Positions 23,168 through 35,165 of a stretch of 64,000 nucleotides of DNA are shown here, one piece after another; position 1 is the stretch's first letter, and each line of letters begins with the position of its first letter. The notes beneath the pieces are model-generated. The model saw only the letters and a program-made list of their open reading frames with translations. It was not told the origin of the DNA and ran no database searches. Source of the DNA: Cyclospora cayetanensis (taxonomy: Eukaryota; Apicomplexa; Conoidasida; Eucoccidiorida; Eimeriidae); contig NW_020312130.1 in the NCBI RefSeq assembly GCF_002999335.1, positions 17,759-81,758 of the forward strand, in the 5' to 3' direction. A program made the position numbers and the translations under genes.

Positions 23168-24993
23168 TCAGGTGAGAAACTGGGAAAGCCATCGGAACGC
23201 TGCAAGCACGAAAGCGGCCAGGCAGCAGGGGAAATAGCATCTCGTCAAACATGGCCCCACAGATGCGGCCTGGAAAAAGATGCCAAGAGGTAGAACCCGT
23301 CGCCAGCGAGCGCAACACAGCGCACGCGCTGAGGGATGCGAGGGGAATACAGAAAAGGGAGGCACACCGAGAGGCCATCATAGAGAGAGCGCAGCTGCTG
23401 CCCGCTGCTTTGCTTTGCCTAGATGACTAGCGGCAGCAAGAAAACGGCAGTAAGAGTTGCAGCAGTAGGACCGATGCCTTACCATCTGCGTAGCCCATGC
23501 GTTTGATGACAGAACACATGAAGATCTCGACAGGGCGCACTCCTGGAACGGGCTTCCTCTGCGAAACACCAGGCAGACGTAGAGAGAGAAAAAAGCCGCA
23601 TTTCACGGCATGCGGCCTGTCGCGAGCCCCTCATCCTTGACCCCATGTCGCCTTTTCCCGGATAGCTTGAAAGGGAGTTGCGTAAGAGGCCTATATGCCA
23701 TAGTCTTGCCCACTCTACAGGCGTGCCCAACCCCACCCTTCAACCCAAGCGCACATCTCTACCAAATGTGATGTGTGCATATAACCCCAATTGCTGTCTC
23801 AGCTCCTCTTCGCTCGCAGCCTGAGGCTTATCAATCTTGTTTCCCAGAACTACGAAAGGCACTGACGCCAGCTCCTGGGTCTCCAGCAAATGCTGCATGC
23901 ATATACAGAGCAAACCGCGAGGCGGGGGAAAGGGGGAGGTTCCTTCCTTTCATCATCCTCCCCAAGATTCGCCACAAGGCTACGCAGGGCCACCCCTTTA
24001 AACGGGCTAAAAAGGAAAGACTGAGTGTCACGACGTCAGACAGTCTGGAAAGCAATAAACGGCTGCGAAAGGCGGTGCCAGTACAGGGGTCCACGGTGTG
24101 CTCCTTGCATGAACTGCTTGGTATGTACGAAAGATCACCGTCAGTTCTTCTTTTGCTTCTTGGAATCGCCCTCTGTCCGTGGCGTCCACCATGAAGACGA
24201 TCGCGTCAACTGCCGCAAAGTAATCCCTCCATATCCTCCGCGCTACAGACACACACGCCAAGCCACCTGCTATAGCCCCTGTCCACACCGTCACGAAATT
24301 ACGAAGCAGCTGCCCTCCTCCCGCTGCCCAACTTCAGGCAGCAGGAACGCGCCAGCGCACCGAAGCCTCCTGCGCAAGGTCTCTTGTGGGGGATCCCAGG
24401 ATAGGAGGCTCCCTTGAAAAAAAAGAGGGGCTATGCGCTTTACCCGTCTCGTGTCCTCCAAGGTCAAAAGTCTTGAAGCGAATCTTTCCTACGATGAGTT
24501 CCTCAGAATCTGCGAAACGCGCAATCCGTGTATTTTAGAAGCTTCATCAGCAGGCACAATGATTCGGAGTGCGCCACTCACAAAAAGTCCTACCCCTAAG
24601 GGCACAAGTTTCAAGAGGCACTCTGACAGCCAAGCAGGCCATACACACAAGCCGTCCACAGTGCGCTGTATTTGCAAAGCCCCTCAACTTACGCGGGTGG
24701 AGGGTCGGCACATGCTGCGCAACCCTGTCATCCTTGAGCATGTGGAGAAGTGTGGTCTTGCCCGCATTATCCAAGCCTAAGAAAACGATCCGCGCAGACT
24801 TGCGGGAGAGGCCAAAGTAGCCTAATACATCCCAGAACCTGCACCGTAAAACGGCGTCGGAAAGCGCACTTGAAAGGCCGTTGCCAGCAAAAATGCAGAC
24901 AGGCAACCCACAGGCAGCCGCAAAAACTTGAGCGAAGAAGGGGCAACGCCAGACCCTCAGGAGAGAAAACGTGTACGGATTGCAGAAAATCAT
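23168..24993 (-). CDS. SAR1: SAR1 small GTPase (COPII coat)
   Basis: SAR1-GTP inserts its N-terminal helix into the ER membrane and recruits Sec23/24 to form COPII vesicles. Seven exons close exactly to 192 residues, the family length: 24977-24993, 24693-24838, 24444-24509, 24139-24242, 23755-23892, 23483-23558 and 23168-23199. Visible motifs: [10 protein letters not shown] near the start, P-loop GLDNAGKTT (27-35), DLGGHE (G3), [24 protein letters not shown] (G4), [17 protein letters not shown] (with the G5 CSV) and the C-terminal FRWLSQFLT. All G boxes look intact, so it should be active. Exon 1 is only 17 nt long (MIFCN plus two bases). The exon 5 donor is a non-optimal GTGCGC, chosen because it alone keeps phase and length. 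No homopolymer tracts. Confidence 0.95.
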
Positions 24994-26178
24994 GGAAATG
25001 GCCTCTCTAGAGCGCACAACGCTGCCCAAACACGGCAGCGTCGAGACTCAGAGGCTGCCTCAAGTCAAACGGAGACAGAGCCCAGCGGACCCTTCCATTA
25101 GGTCACAGAACGTGAGAGGGGCCAGCATATATCTCTGAGACTGCGGCTTTGAGTTGTTGGTGCGCCTTTTGAACAGCGCGGCGCGAAACAAGTACACGGC
25201 GGAGTGGACGCTTGAGCTATTCCCCGCCAATTAAGGGGGCCGCAACCCATGCAATGGCGCTGGAGGGCTGCGTTTAAAGCCATTTCTGGCTGGCCCCGGA
25301 AATCCACGCGAAAAGCGAGGACTCTTAAACATAAGACTCCCCAAACAATCCCTCATACATCATGCGTCCCAGAACGGCGCAGATCGGGCTGTGTCTGTCG
25401 CCTCCTCGCGGAGTTCATACGGCCCTTTGAGTTTGAAGTTAATAGCTCACCAGTTGACGAAGAACATTTTCTTGGGATGGTCTTGTCGCGGAGGGAAGAG
25501 AGGCAGAAGTGAGAGAGAAGCTGTCCCGCAGTGGCAGCAGCAGCAGCAGCAATAGCAGCGGCGGCAGCAACACACGTGGACAAGGGGGCCTTTCAGGGCA
25601 AGACTCCGGGGAGTAAAATACAGACAAACCAAAACCCTGAACCCTAAACCACGACAGAAACAGCGGCAGCAGATGCAGCAGCAGCAGCAACGGCGGCTGC
25701 AGCCGCCACTGCTTCGGATGCGAGGCCCCGCTGCTGCGCAAACCGTAAACTCCAAGCTCTAAAGCTTCCGCTATTGTTTTCTTTATTTCTTCCGCTTGCT
25801 CTTATCGGCGCAGTCTGTAAACCACGGACCCTAACCCCGAATTCCGGAACGATAACGACATCGGCAGTGCGTGTTTCAGGGGGGCACGGGTCGTCTTGAA
25901 TACAGAAACTGCAGTTCCTTCTCCCGAAGCCCTAATTCCTAGCATGAAGGAGCATCAGCGGGTGTATCGGCACTGTCTTGCGGCGATGCAGCTCGTCTAA
26001 CCATGCGGAGTGCCAGCAGCTCCAGCACTAAAGGCAGCCATACCAGCAACACCAGCAGCACAGTCCTCAGCGCCGGCTCGTGAGACAATCCAAGTGTGGC
26101 ATCCCAAAGTCTCGACCCGAACAACAGCGCTTACTGCACGTCCAACTTGATCTACAGCTCAGGATTTCCACCCCTAAC
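24994..26178. other. Region between divergent genes
   Basis: Shared upstream region of SAR1 (-) and the ODR4-like gene (+). It contains telomere-like AACCCTAAACC at about 25640 and ACCCTAACCCC at about 25830, plus short CAG/GCA tracts near 25530-25580 and 25660-25690. No gene seen. Confidence 0.4.
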
Positions 26179-27951
26179 ATGAGTGCCGCTGTCTCCCGTC
26201 TTCTTGCAGCGAAGGCGTCACTGCCGCCCTCGTCTGGAGTGCCACTCGGCTTACTCCTTGGATCGTATTATCCAGAAGCCGCCGCATCAGAAGCGGGAGG
26301 GGCTTCCAAGGGGTCCGTGCATGCCCTCCAGTGGTCCCCTCTGGCCTCGCTCTCTTCCGATCCGGATTTTCAGGAGGGCGCAGACGCGTTGGTCTTTTTG
26401 CAGCAGCTGCAGCAAGCCCATCAGCAGCAAGTGGTGGACCGACTGATTCGCCAGGCGTCTCTTTGCTGCTCACACCATCTGGTGGGGGGTCTCGCAGTCT
26501 TGGGGGTATGGGCTCGTGTCTCCGTCCCTGCTGATCAGCTGCATCAGCAACAGCAACAGCTGCAGCACGAGTTACAGCTGAGTCGGCTGGCTTCAGCGGT
26601 GGCAGACGGCACTCTTGAGGGTCTTAACGCTGCAGATGAGGCAGCAACTGCAGCGGTGCTGCATCTTTACGAAGAAGGAGGCTGCAGCACAAAAGGCCTC
26701 CCGAAGCAGCCCTTTGTCCTCGTACTCCTCCAGCAGCACAATCTGCAAGACAGCGTTGCACACTTCTCCTGGATGTCTGGCAATTCATCCTGGTCTTCCT
26801 TATCGAGTGCCACCTTGTTCCCGTCGTCCTCACTCTTGAGGCAGCAGCAACAACAGATGCTGCAACTTTGTTGCAGCCCCCTAAGTCTGAACCTTACCCT
26901 GTTGTTGCACCCTTCGCTCATGCGGCAGCACTCCGCGGCAACGATATTGGGAACAGGGCAGCTCCGAAGGGCCTTGCGTCGGGCACTAAGGGTGTTCGCA
27001 GGCTTGGAGGAGGCCCCTATGGGGTACTCTAGAGAGTCTTTCCCCTTCTACTGCTGTCTCCGTAAGGGACTGTCTCAACGGAGCTCCACGCATGGCTCTG
27101 GGCAGCAGCTTGGTACTTTGAAGGGTGCTCCATGTGCTCCGGATACGACCATTAGCACAGCGATTGCAGCAGCAACAGCAGGAGCTGCATCAGCTCCAGG
27201 AGGGGAGGATTTTGATGCATTGCAAATAGAGCTCTTCTCGTCAGTCACTCCCTCCCTATGCCTTCGCATTGCTGAGGACGGGTGTGTGTCTACCGTTTCC
27301 GCCTTTGTGCAGCAAAAGCAGCAGCAGATGCTTCGCGCCGGTGGGTATACTGTAGTGCGCTGCTCTCTGGCTCAGGGAGCCGTTTCCCTGAACCCTAAAC
27401 ACCAAACGCTAAAAACTGCAATGGAGTTTCTGATAGCAGATTGGGTGCGTGGCGCTGTGGGGTCCTTGAATGGCTCTCTTGAGGAGGCATGGGGTGAGCG
27501 CGAGGGGCCTCCTTCTGCTTTACACGTTTCTCTTCACCAAAGGAGGTATCTGACGACACAACATGCCCCCTTGCTGGAGCAACAGCTAAAGGCGCACGGA
27601 GCTCCTGCAGTCCTGGCGGAGTTAGCCCCCGCAGCAGAGGGGGAAGAGGGAAGCGAAAGGGTCAGAGTGGAGTTTCTATTCGGGGGGGAATGGCGCTGGG
27701 GAGTCATAGCGGCTTTGCGGCTGTTTTCGTTCGCCGATATTTCCATTGAAAACCCCAAAGGCTCCGACGCGCACAAGGACCTCCAAAACACAGGGGCCCT
27801 TCAGGCGGAGCACGACCGCTACTGGAAGGCTTTAATAAACTGTGTGAGGACAGAGAAGCTTAAAATGGCGACCAGCAAGAGGCCCTGGTATATTTGGGTG
27901 TTGCCACTTCTTGCGTTACTGCTGAGCTACTTTTTAGAATGGAAGATGTGA
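26179..27951 (+). CDS. ODR4: ODR4-like ER membrane protein
   Basis: Single-exon gene of 590 residues from the ATG at 26179. The N-terminal part fits the ODR4 family: a GLLLGSYYPE segment (family: GLIIGQ), then RLIRQASLCCSHHLVGGLAV followed by LGVWARVS (family: HARQVSRMLPGGxxVLGIF). The extreme C-terminus is a tail-anchor helix (WYIWVLPLLALLLSYFLEW, about 569-587) followed by KM. ODR4 acts at the ER. In nematodes it supports odorant-receptor folding and trafficking, and in animals and protists it anchors the UFM1 protease UFSP2. Inserts rich in Gln and Ser, and a segment (NPKHQTLKT) encoded by a telomere-like repeat, enlarge the protein relative to animal forms (about 450). The family call rests on the N-terminal pattern plus the tail anchor. 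Confidence 0.7.
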   Translation: MSAAVSRLLAAKASLPPSSGVPLGLLLGSYYPEAAASEAGGASKGSVHALQWSPLASLSSDPDFQEGADALVFLQQLQQAHQQQVVDRLIRQASLCCSHHLVGGLAVLGVWARVSVPADQLHQQQQQLQHELQLSRLASAVADGTLEGLNAADEAATAAVLHLYEEGGCSTKGLPKQPFVLVLLQQHNLQDSVAHFSWMSGNSSWSSLSSATLFPSSSLLRQQQQQMLQLCCSPLSLNLTLLLHPSLMRQHSAATILGTGQLRRALRRALRVFAGLEEAPMGYSRESFPFYCCLRKGLSQRSSTHGSGQQLGTLKGAPCAPDTTISTAIAAATAGAASAPGGEDFDALQIELFSSVTPSLCLRIAEDGCVSTVSAFVQQKQQQMLRAGGYTVVRCSLAQGAVSLNPKHQTLKTAMEFLIADWVRGAVGSLNGSLEEAWGEREGPPSALHVSLHQRRYLTTQHAPLLEQQLKAHGAPAVLAELAPAAEGEEGSERVRVEFLFGGEWRWGVIAALRLFSFADISIENPKGSDAHKDLQNTGALQAEHDRYWKALINCVRTEKLKMATSKRPWYIWVLPLLALLLSYFLEWKM

Positions 27952-28647
27952 GGCGGCAGCAGCGGCCATGCATTTCTACGGGTGAGCTCCTTGGGGGCAA
28001 AAACGTGCAGCTCCCTTGCTGCCGTGTCTGCCGATAGTCTAGCCGCAGCAACAACTGCCGCAGTGCTGCTGGCTTTCTATGCAGCCTGCTTCGCTGGCTG
28101 CGCAGGTACAGACGACAGTCGAATCGCAGTTAGCGATGAGTTTTCGAGTCGAAAGTGGCAACGGCAGAGAATGAGCACTAATCACGACCCAAGAGGCAAA
28201 TTTTTTTTCTAGTCCCGCCGTTCCCGATGGAGGGTGGCATTTTCAGTGCTCCAGTGCTGTATCCTTTGGCCACTGATCGACGGGCACAGTAGGGGGCACT
28301 CGCAGAGCCCTTGCCTGGAAGCCTGCGTATATTCAAGCTTGAGGGAGGACGCAGTGGGGTATTTTCGGTGCAAGATGCACTGCATTATCTGAGTTTGAAC
28401 TGCTGAGTTATGACAAATTAGTTATTTAGGGCGTCTCATGGTAGTGTCAGGATAGTGCGGCGAAGCAGGCTAAGAGCAAGGTCCTGCAGCTACCGCATGT
28501 GCTGGCCAGGGTCTGCCAGACAATTCGTATGCAGGCAAACGACGCAATCAAACCCTATCTGCAGTGTAGCAGCCAAGAATTCGATTGTTGCCATCCCAAA
28601 GTGAGGCTAGCAACCAGAACTACGGGGTAGGCCCCCAAGCAATACTA
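27952..28647. other. Region between convergent genes
   Basis: 3' regions of ODR4 and the ceramide synthase gene. No coding signal; one AAACCCTA motif at about 28548. Confidence 0.4.
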
Positions 28648-30885
28648 TCACTGTATTTTCTTTGCGTCTTCATTCGTCTCGTCATCGCTTCCATCTTCGC
28701 TCCTAATGTCTTCACAGTCTTCCCTGGAACCTTCTGCAAGCGGCATTGAGGCTCACAGTCAACCAGTACATTGAACACAAATAGGTAGGGAGAACGGTGG
28801 GGTACGGTCACTGCCTTGAACGAAGCAAGGGGTAGTGCCATCCGTTGGACGGGGAAAGGGGTTGGTCGGTTCGGCTTGTACTCACTACGAATGGCGCGAA
28901 CGAGTCCAATGATCATGCGAATGATGCAGTAGAACCAGTAAATGTGCAATACCTACGTGGCGCAACAGGCCGGCAGAATGCCATCCTCCGAATAGAAAAT
29001 GGAACCTCGCTGGCAAGCTTGACACAAGAAGAGATGAGGGGAAGCGAGGAATTCTTTCGCACTGCGGTAAAGCTGAATGTGCAAAGGCAGAATGTATTAG
29101 CAACACCAAGCCGCATACGAAGACACACCTGAAGGACGACGAGAAATCCAGGGAGAACGGTTCCACCGGGGATATGCCAGCGGCTATCCACAAAGTCTCG
29201 GGTAAATTCTTTGATAAGGGCGGTGTTGAGACACGGCCTCACGCAATACAGAGGGTACAGTACTAGCCGAGCTACAAAAAAAACAATTGTAAAAGTAGCA
29301 AACGCGATCTCAACTGGGCCCGATTTCACGCGGCTGTAGTGCAGCATCTTGGAGAGATACAGGAAGAAGTCAGCCATATCGTGGAGTAATAAAACACTCT
29401 GCGAAAGGCATCACGTACACAAGGCGCTATATCTATATATGCACTGCTATTCCAAACCGCAAAGTGTAAAGGAGTTGGTACGTGGAACACTTTGACACGA
29501 AAGAAAGGGCCAATTTCAAAAATGCGTGAGAGCTGAATTTGCAGAGAAGCTCAGAGTTAGTCCAGCGAAAGACGCCAGGAGTACACTGATATTTTAGCGC
29601 TTCGTTGGTAGTTCTGCATGTTTCTTCCATTGCGCTCATTTTCATACCGTGCCGAGTTTCCAGTAGGAGCAACAGTAGGAAAGACCGACAAGCGTAATCG
29701 TGAGCACATGATGAAGAAGGAAGAGTCCAAAGTCCCTCCTTCTTGTTTCCAAATTCATAAAGACAAGACAAGTTATCCAGAAGGCCAGCTGGCAGAGGTA
29801 GTAGTTTCGAGCCGGCACCGAGGGAACGAGCAGAGGCCAGCCGCCAGATCCTCTAGAAAGCTCCTCTGGCGAAGCCATCCAGTACCTGAAAGCAAAGGCG
29901 TGTGCAAGAGAGAAATTAGCTCTGAATGATCATAGCATAAAAGGTAACGGGAAGTGTCGTTCCTCAACGAGATCTTCAGCCGTAGTCTAATCAACAGCTG
30001 CTCACCAACGGCCATCCGGCTGCCCCATATGCAATCGCGGCCACCCTGGAACTTCTGGTGTACCGGCTTCCCAATACAGGACGTACAGGCCCCAGAGGCA
30101 CGCAGTTCCGTGCCACAATGTATACCTGGATACAAATAAAAAAGCAGGCAATGGAATTACATTATTAACCGGATTGCTCATTTGTATGCAGGTTGTTGGG
30201 ACAGGGGTTATCGAGTATTACCACACGTTTTCCCCGAATTTGTGTAGCTTTCCAGGCCGAGTCCAATTATTGGACTTCGCAAGATTCTTTGAGATGCAAG
30301 GCAGCTTCTTCAATGGGCCGCTGCTGCATCCGCCGATAACCACTCTAATGAACATCAACCCAATGAACGCCTAAGAGACATACATACAGCGGCACCCCCA
30401 CACATGCAAAGCAGAAATAGCACAACCCAGAGTCTGCCAGCAATCACTTCGGCTCTCCCAACAGTGCGGGCCACGCTCAATACCCCAAATACGATCGTAA
30501 AATGATCTCACACAATCACACCAGAGACGCTGCGTATCCCGAGCCTTTATATCTTGCAAAGGGGTCTGATTTAAGAGTACGGAATATCCCAAGACATTGG
30601 CGCGCGTCATGCGCGATCCTAGTTGTGTTTTGAGCCTCTGAAACCAACGAGAGCAATCAGTGCCTGGTCAAAACACAGCCTAAAAGGGAGAATTATTCAA
30701 CTTACCACAATGACATATATGGCGTCATCATAAGAAACAGTTGGATTCAATAGGTATTGTTTCCAAAAAGGGCCTTGTCCGACCTCCTTTAGGTATGAAA
30801 GTGTATGGTACACCAGCGTACCATCTTCCATGCGGAAGTTCTGGAGCTTGGTCTTAACTAAGGCGATCCCTTCCTCTAGTCTCAT
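28648..30885 (-). CDS. Ceramide synthase (TLC/LAG1 domain)
   Basis: Acyl-CoA-dependent N-acylation of sphinganine in the ER membrane. Seven exons close exactly in phase to 369 residues: 30706-30885 (ATG at 30885), 30222-30370, 30006-30125, 29648-29885, 29129-29398, 28886-28952 and 28648-28733. TM1 is YVIVAFIGLMFIRVVIG. LHKFGENVW opens the TLC domain, followed by ACLWGLYVLYWEAGTPEVPG, YYLCQLAFWITCLVF, the Lag1 motif RRRDFGLFLLHHVLTITLV (catalytic His pair at about 208-209), then LLLHDMADFFLYLSKMLHY (235-250), more helices, and the acidic tail SEDGSDDETNEDAKK typical of LAG1 proteins. No Hox-like domain, as in fungal and protist forms. All key residues are present. The exon count and lack of repeats fit its repeat-poor surroundings. 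Confidence 0.92.
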
Positions 30886-33540
30886 TTTGCAGGCCAACGC
30901 GCAGAAAGACAAAGCAGTTATTCGTATACGTTTGTCGCGGTTCTGTCAACCAAATTTGTTCTGCGGTTTCGTTTTTCTGGCGAAAACGCAAATAAGTGTT
31001 ATTTGAGCGTGACCAACAGTGGCCGTGTCCACCAGTGGGTGACAGGAAATCATAAAGTCGCAGGGGAGGACAGAGCAATCCGCCCCCCTATGTTTAGGTA
31101 TTTGTGTAGACAATAAATAAAACAGGGACAGAGAGGAATTCAATAGCCCTCTTCGGGAGAAAAAAAGCGGATGCCACCCAACATTTCCACGGGGCTGGCC
31201 TAAATGAGCGCGCTGGTGTGGGCCAGAATTCAGCTGCTTGCTGGTAGTCGACAACCCCTTTAAATGCTTGCTTGAAGATAACAGGAGGAAATGCAGGTGG
31301 AAATGGCCATGGATGCAGATTCAATCCCTAAGACATGTAGCACCCACTGCCCACTTATTGAATTGCTGCTGTTGCCAGCTTCTCCCAACATCGGTGGTGG
31401 GCTTTACTGTGGCACGTCGACCAGATTAAATTACTGAATTTGCTTCCTATCTGTTGCGTTGTTTTCATTAAATGGGACAGGGAAAGCACAAATTCATGCT
31501 GTTCCACTCGTGCAGCTGTCCCATGGGCACGGCCGACAGCCGTATCGCACGCACCATGTTCCCAAGTCCTCTCTGCTATTCATGTAGGGCGATTCTGATT
31601 ATCTAGTCCATTTATTTTGGCTATATAATAGATATGGGACACATATGATAAATATGGGTCACCTCACAGAGCGCGGTATCTCCTCCCTTCCTTCTGCCTG
31701 GTGCTTCTCCTCCTCTATGGCGTTCGGGACGGTCAGATTTCTACGAAGAGTAGGCCACGATAACACCAGGCAAAAATGTTCTGCCTAATAGCCTCTCCTC
31801 ACTCTCATCGTGTCTGCTAAAACCTTATACATCGGTGGCATGAGCAAATGGGGGTTTGCGGAATCAGGGGGATATTTGCTGGAAGCGCAGTTATGTTTTA
31901 TGCTTGCACGCAGTCTGTGGGCACGATCTGTGTACTGATGGGCAAAAACTGATGAATCCACACTAGCTGGCGGCTTTTTGCCATTTGATGCTGAAGCCGT
32001 AGTGTGTAACGCTCCATCTTTGGTGATTCATAGGGCGACACGTAGCTCCATGTACAAGGTAAAGTTAGTAGGAAGCTTAGGAATGCTTTTCCGAAAGGCC
32101 CTCCTGCTTCTCTCTCCACCTTCCTCAGGCTTCCCATACAAATGGAGAGGGACGGACAGCTGCGTGTAGCTGCACATTTGAAGCATTTAGAGCATGCATA
32201 CCTAGTTGCACAACGCATCTAGCGCACAACATTGCATCTGCCTGTATTAAGTTGCCGCTACTTCGCAGTAAATGAGAAATATGATCGGCCAAACTACTCA
32301 ACCAACTCCTTCACTGATTCTTGATTACATATCACTACTGTAGTGGAAAGGGTCAAAGTATGGCTTTGCTTCCCACAACTTTTCACCCTTCGCAAGAAAG
32401 GCCTTGTGTTATGCGAAGTAATACCCAGGCCAACTGAGTGTACGAGAACAGAAGGGCTTTCATGCTCTCACCACTCCTGAAGCGGGTAGAAAGGCGGAAA
32501 CATTGGAGATGAAAAAGGCATATTGGGCATCAACTTGTGAAGTGAAATCGACGGGGGCAAATACCAACACTAGCCAACTCTGAACAGGGGTCAAAAAGAA
32601 TACGGCCGCGCCGCCAGAAAAGCTCACGGTCGTGGTTGAGGTGAACAGTGCGTGTAGGAGGCAAAGCAACGACACTCTCTTCCAGAATAGATATACTAGC
32701 TCAAGAATCTGTAAATGAATGCGTACTGGATTGCCCGTTCGTGAATATTTTGAAAAGGAATGATTACCTCGATATAAAAAGTGCATTGCTGCTTGCGTGT
32801 ACTCCGAAAGCAATTTGTGATTAGCTGTACACGCTGGAAACGCTTAGAGGATGCAGCTACGCGCGCCCCTAGCTGCTCCTCCCTTGCCGTACCGGAAATG
32901 ACAGGTGCCCCCATGAAAGGTTGTGGATCTTTGGAGACACTCAATCATTCCCTATCGAGTCTTTATTAAGCCAGAAGATGAGCCTCTTCTAACTGGGACC
33001 CTAGGTAGAGCCTTACAGTTCAAAGCCCCCGTGGTCTGAGGCACCTGTGTCCAAGGTAATCCACTGGCTGTGGGCTGTGACATGCGAAGTTTTACTAAAA
33101 TAACCATCTAATTTCCACAAAGTTGTATGCTGCGTAAATAATCTGACTGTTTCTTAGCGCAGGTGCTGAATAAAACTTCTGGCGATGGAAATTGATGGTG
33201 GCACACCGCCTGTCGGACGGCACATGCCGTTCTGCAAGGATATGTAAACAAAGTAGCTCCACAGCTGGTAAAAAGGCATCATATGTCAGCCTGCAAAAAA
33301 TTTAGAGATAAGCCGACAATGTTTTCTTGATCATAGAAGAATGACGGCCAAAAGGCTCGGCAAGTACTCAATCTCGTTAGCCGATTAATGATATACCTCG
33401 ATCGGCCTTCCCCGATGAAGCGAAATGAAGGCTCCTTGAGGCCTGTTTATGAAAGAAAGAAGCACTTCAAAGCACCCTAATCGTGGAGCCATCTATGTCG
33501 AGAAGGTCAGCTATCTGCAGGATCCATACAATTCAACCCT
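30886..33540. other. Intergenic, no gene seen
   Basis: About 2.6 kb of unique sequence, including the upstream region of the ceramide synthase gene. No ORF here has composition, splice context or similarity to support a gene. Confidence 0.4.
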
Positions 33541-33551
33541 TTTACAGGTCT

Positions 33552-33719
33552 GCCTCGTTGGCCGTTGCCGAGATCAGCATACCACCAAGCTGCAGGACGA
33601 CTTGATATTTTAAAGCAGGAAAATCTGTTAATAGATCAGTATATTAAGAAATATGGAGCTCTGGATTGCGAGAGTCACAATATACACGAACAGCTGGTAT
33701 ATAAGAGATTTATGTTAGG
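33552..33719 (+). CDS. Possible exon of a small coiled-coil protein
   Basis: An open frame after a TTTTACAG acceptor-like site reads RLDILKQENLLIDQYIKKYG and then HNIHEQLVYKRFML before a GT. The amphipathic, charged composition looks coding. It cannot be joined in phase with the exons at 34337-35165 by an obvious intron, so its gene is not defined. Confidence 0.3.
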
Positions 33720-33794
33720 TCTACTTAGAGTATCAGTTCAGGTGGTCACAGGATAAGCAGTGACATAGCCGTTGAAAGGCCGATCAGCAGGGTT

Positions 33795-33916
33795 TCAGCA
33801 AATGGGGGACTCCTTGAGGATATCTGTCGTAAACTCCAGCCGCTCTCTTCTCTGAAGCTTCACCTCTTCTACTAAAATTGCGTGTTTCTCGTGCTTTGAC
33901 ACCCATGCATCCAACG
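33795..33916 (-). CDS. Possible 3' exon of a small helical protein
   Basis: The minus-strand frame after a GGATAG acceptor reads LDAWVSKHEKHAILVEEVKL then QRRERLEFTTDILKE and stops (TGA at 33797-33795). Charged and helical, it looks coding. An upstream minus-strand frame near 34000-34085 (AFVQNNIAKQSQNVRNRRTL) could be a preceding exon. No family is recognised. Confidence 0.3.
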
Positions 33917-34336
33917 CTATCCACAAGCTCCATCATGGCAAAAGGCTAAGATGCTAATGCGTTGAGGGGTGCCTGCGGCTGCAAAAAGTAGAGCGGAGAG
34001 TCCGCCGGTTTCGCACATTCTGACTTTGCTTCGCGATGTTATTTTGGACAAAAGCACTATCGTGCTCTCCTGACCATTGAGGGACTCATGCTACAGTGAA
34101 AAAGCTCGGATGGTACCTCTGGTGGCTGGGGATGCCCTCCCCAGCTAAGCTGTACCCACTGTAATGCCTAGATTGTCAGCAGCTGACGTAACGCAATTCT
34201 GCAAATCCGGCCTTTTGTTAAGCCTTCTGGTCTATCAAATAATATGTATTGATATGAATATGCACTTTACTGTTGAACTGATAGAGGTGGAGAGTAAGGA
34301 TAACATTCACGTAGTTATCGCCAGACCCAGAAAAAC

Positions 34337-35165
34337 ATGTCCATTTCGTCCTTCGCTGCAACATTAGAACAGCTCAAAAAGTTGCATAGTTGCTCTCACA
34401 TCTTGGCTGAAGCTCCGCGGATCCTTCAAGAGTGTTTATAATAGCTATCTAGAGCTCGATGGTGCGTTCTGGCGTGCCTGTACGGGTCGCCTATGCTTAA
34501 ACATAGTACCAGTGTAAGCACCCCTGAAGCAGGTAGACAGGAAGAGCACAATCATTCCACACTTTTACATCTTCTGTGACACTGTGCTCATAGTAGCCAC
34601 TGCGTGCCACAATTCTTTTCCTTGTTCTGGGTTTGTCTATGATGCAACAGTGCTATCTTTTACCCGCTGCTCCCCCGCATCCGTGCTCCACATTGAGAAG
34701 CCCTCACCAGTTTAAGCCTGGACCTGATGCTCGAAGGTCAGCGGCAGCTTTACCCGGCCGAACGATCGGACAACAGCGCATCGGTGCACGCAAATGTATG
34801 CGCGAAGCTCAAGAGACAAGCACAGTACAGAATAACGGCAATCGGTTGTCGGCTTATATTTCAAGCCTGGCGACTGGTACTGGTGAAGCAGCAGGCTTTA
34901 AGAGGTGCACAAAAAGGTGACCAGGCAAAGAGGTTTGTCGCCAGTTGACTATGACCATTTGCCATCCTCTAAAAAATCCATGCTCTCTTGTATTCGATCG
35001 ATCTCCCTAACGCTGGAGGAATCACAGAGCTATCAATATTAGCTTCGCCGAAATGTTTTAGGGTTTACCGATTTATCCGCGGATATGGCCACGCAGAGGC
35101 AAGGGAATCGCGTCAAGTCGGAGGACCTACCGGGAGGCATAGAAGTGATGGACTTCACAAATTGA
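34337..35165 (+). CDS. Unrecognised 130-residue helical protein
   Basis: Three exons close in phase: 34337-34431 (ATG), 34711-34904 and 35062-35165. Start MSISSFAATLEQLKKLHSCS; the middle exon gives LDLMLEGQRQLYPAE and a Lys/Arg/Gln-rich helix (CAKLKRQAQYRITAIGCRL). The last exon ends ATQRQGNRVKSEDLPGGIEV and MDFTN. Composition and splice phases support a real gene. The first exon could be preceded by others, since an AG acceptor in phase lies just before the ATG (TTATCGCCAG). I do not recognise the family; the predominantly helical character would suit a subunit of a larger assembly. The acceptors are CTCACCAG and GTTTTAG, the donors GTGTTT (weak) and GTGCAC. Confidence 0.45.
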
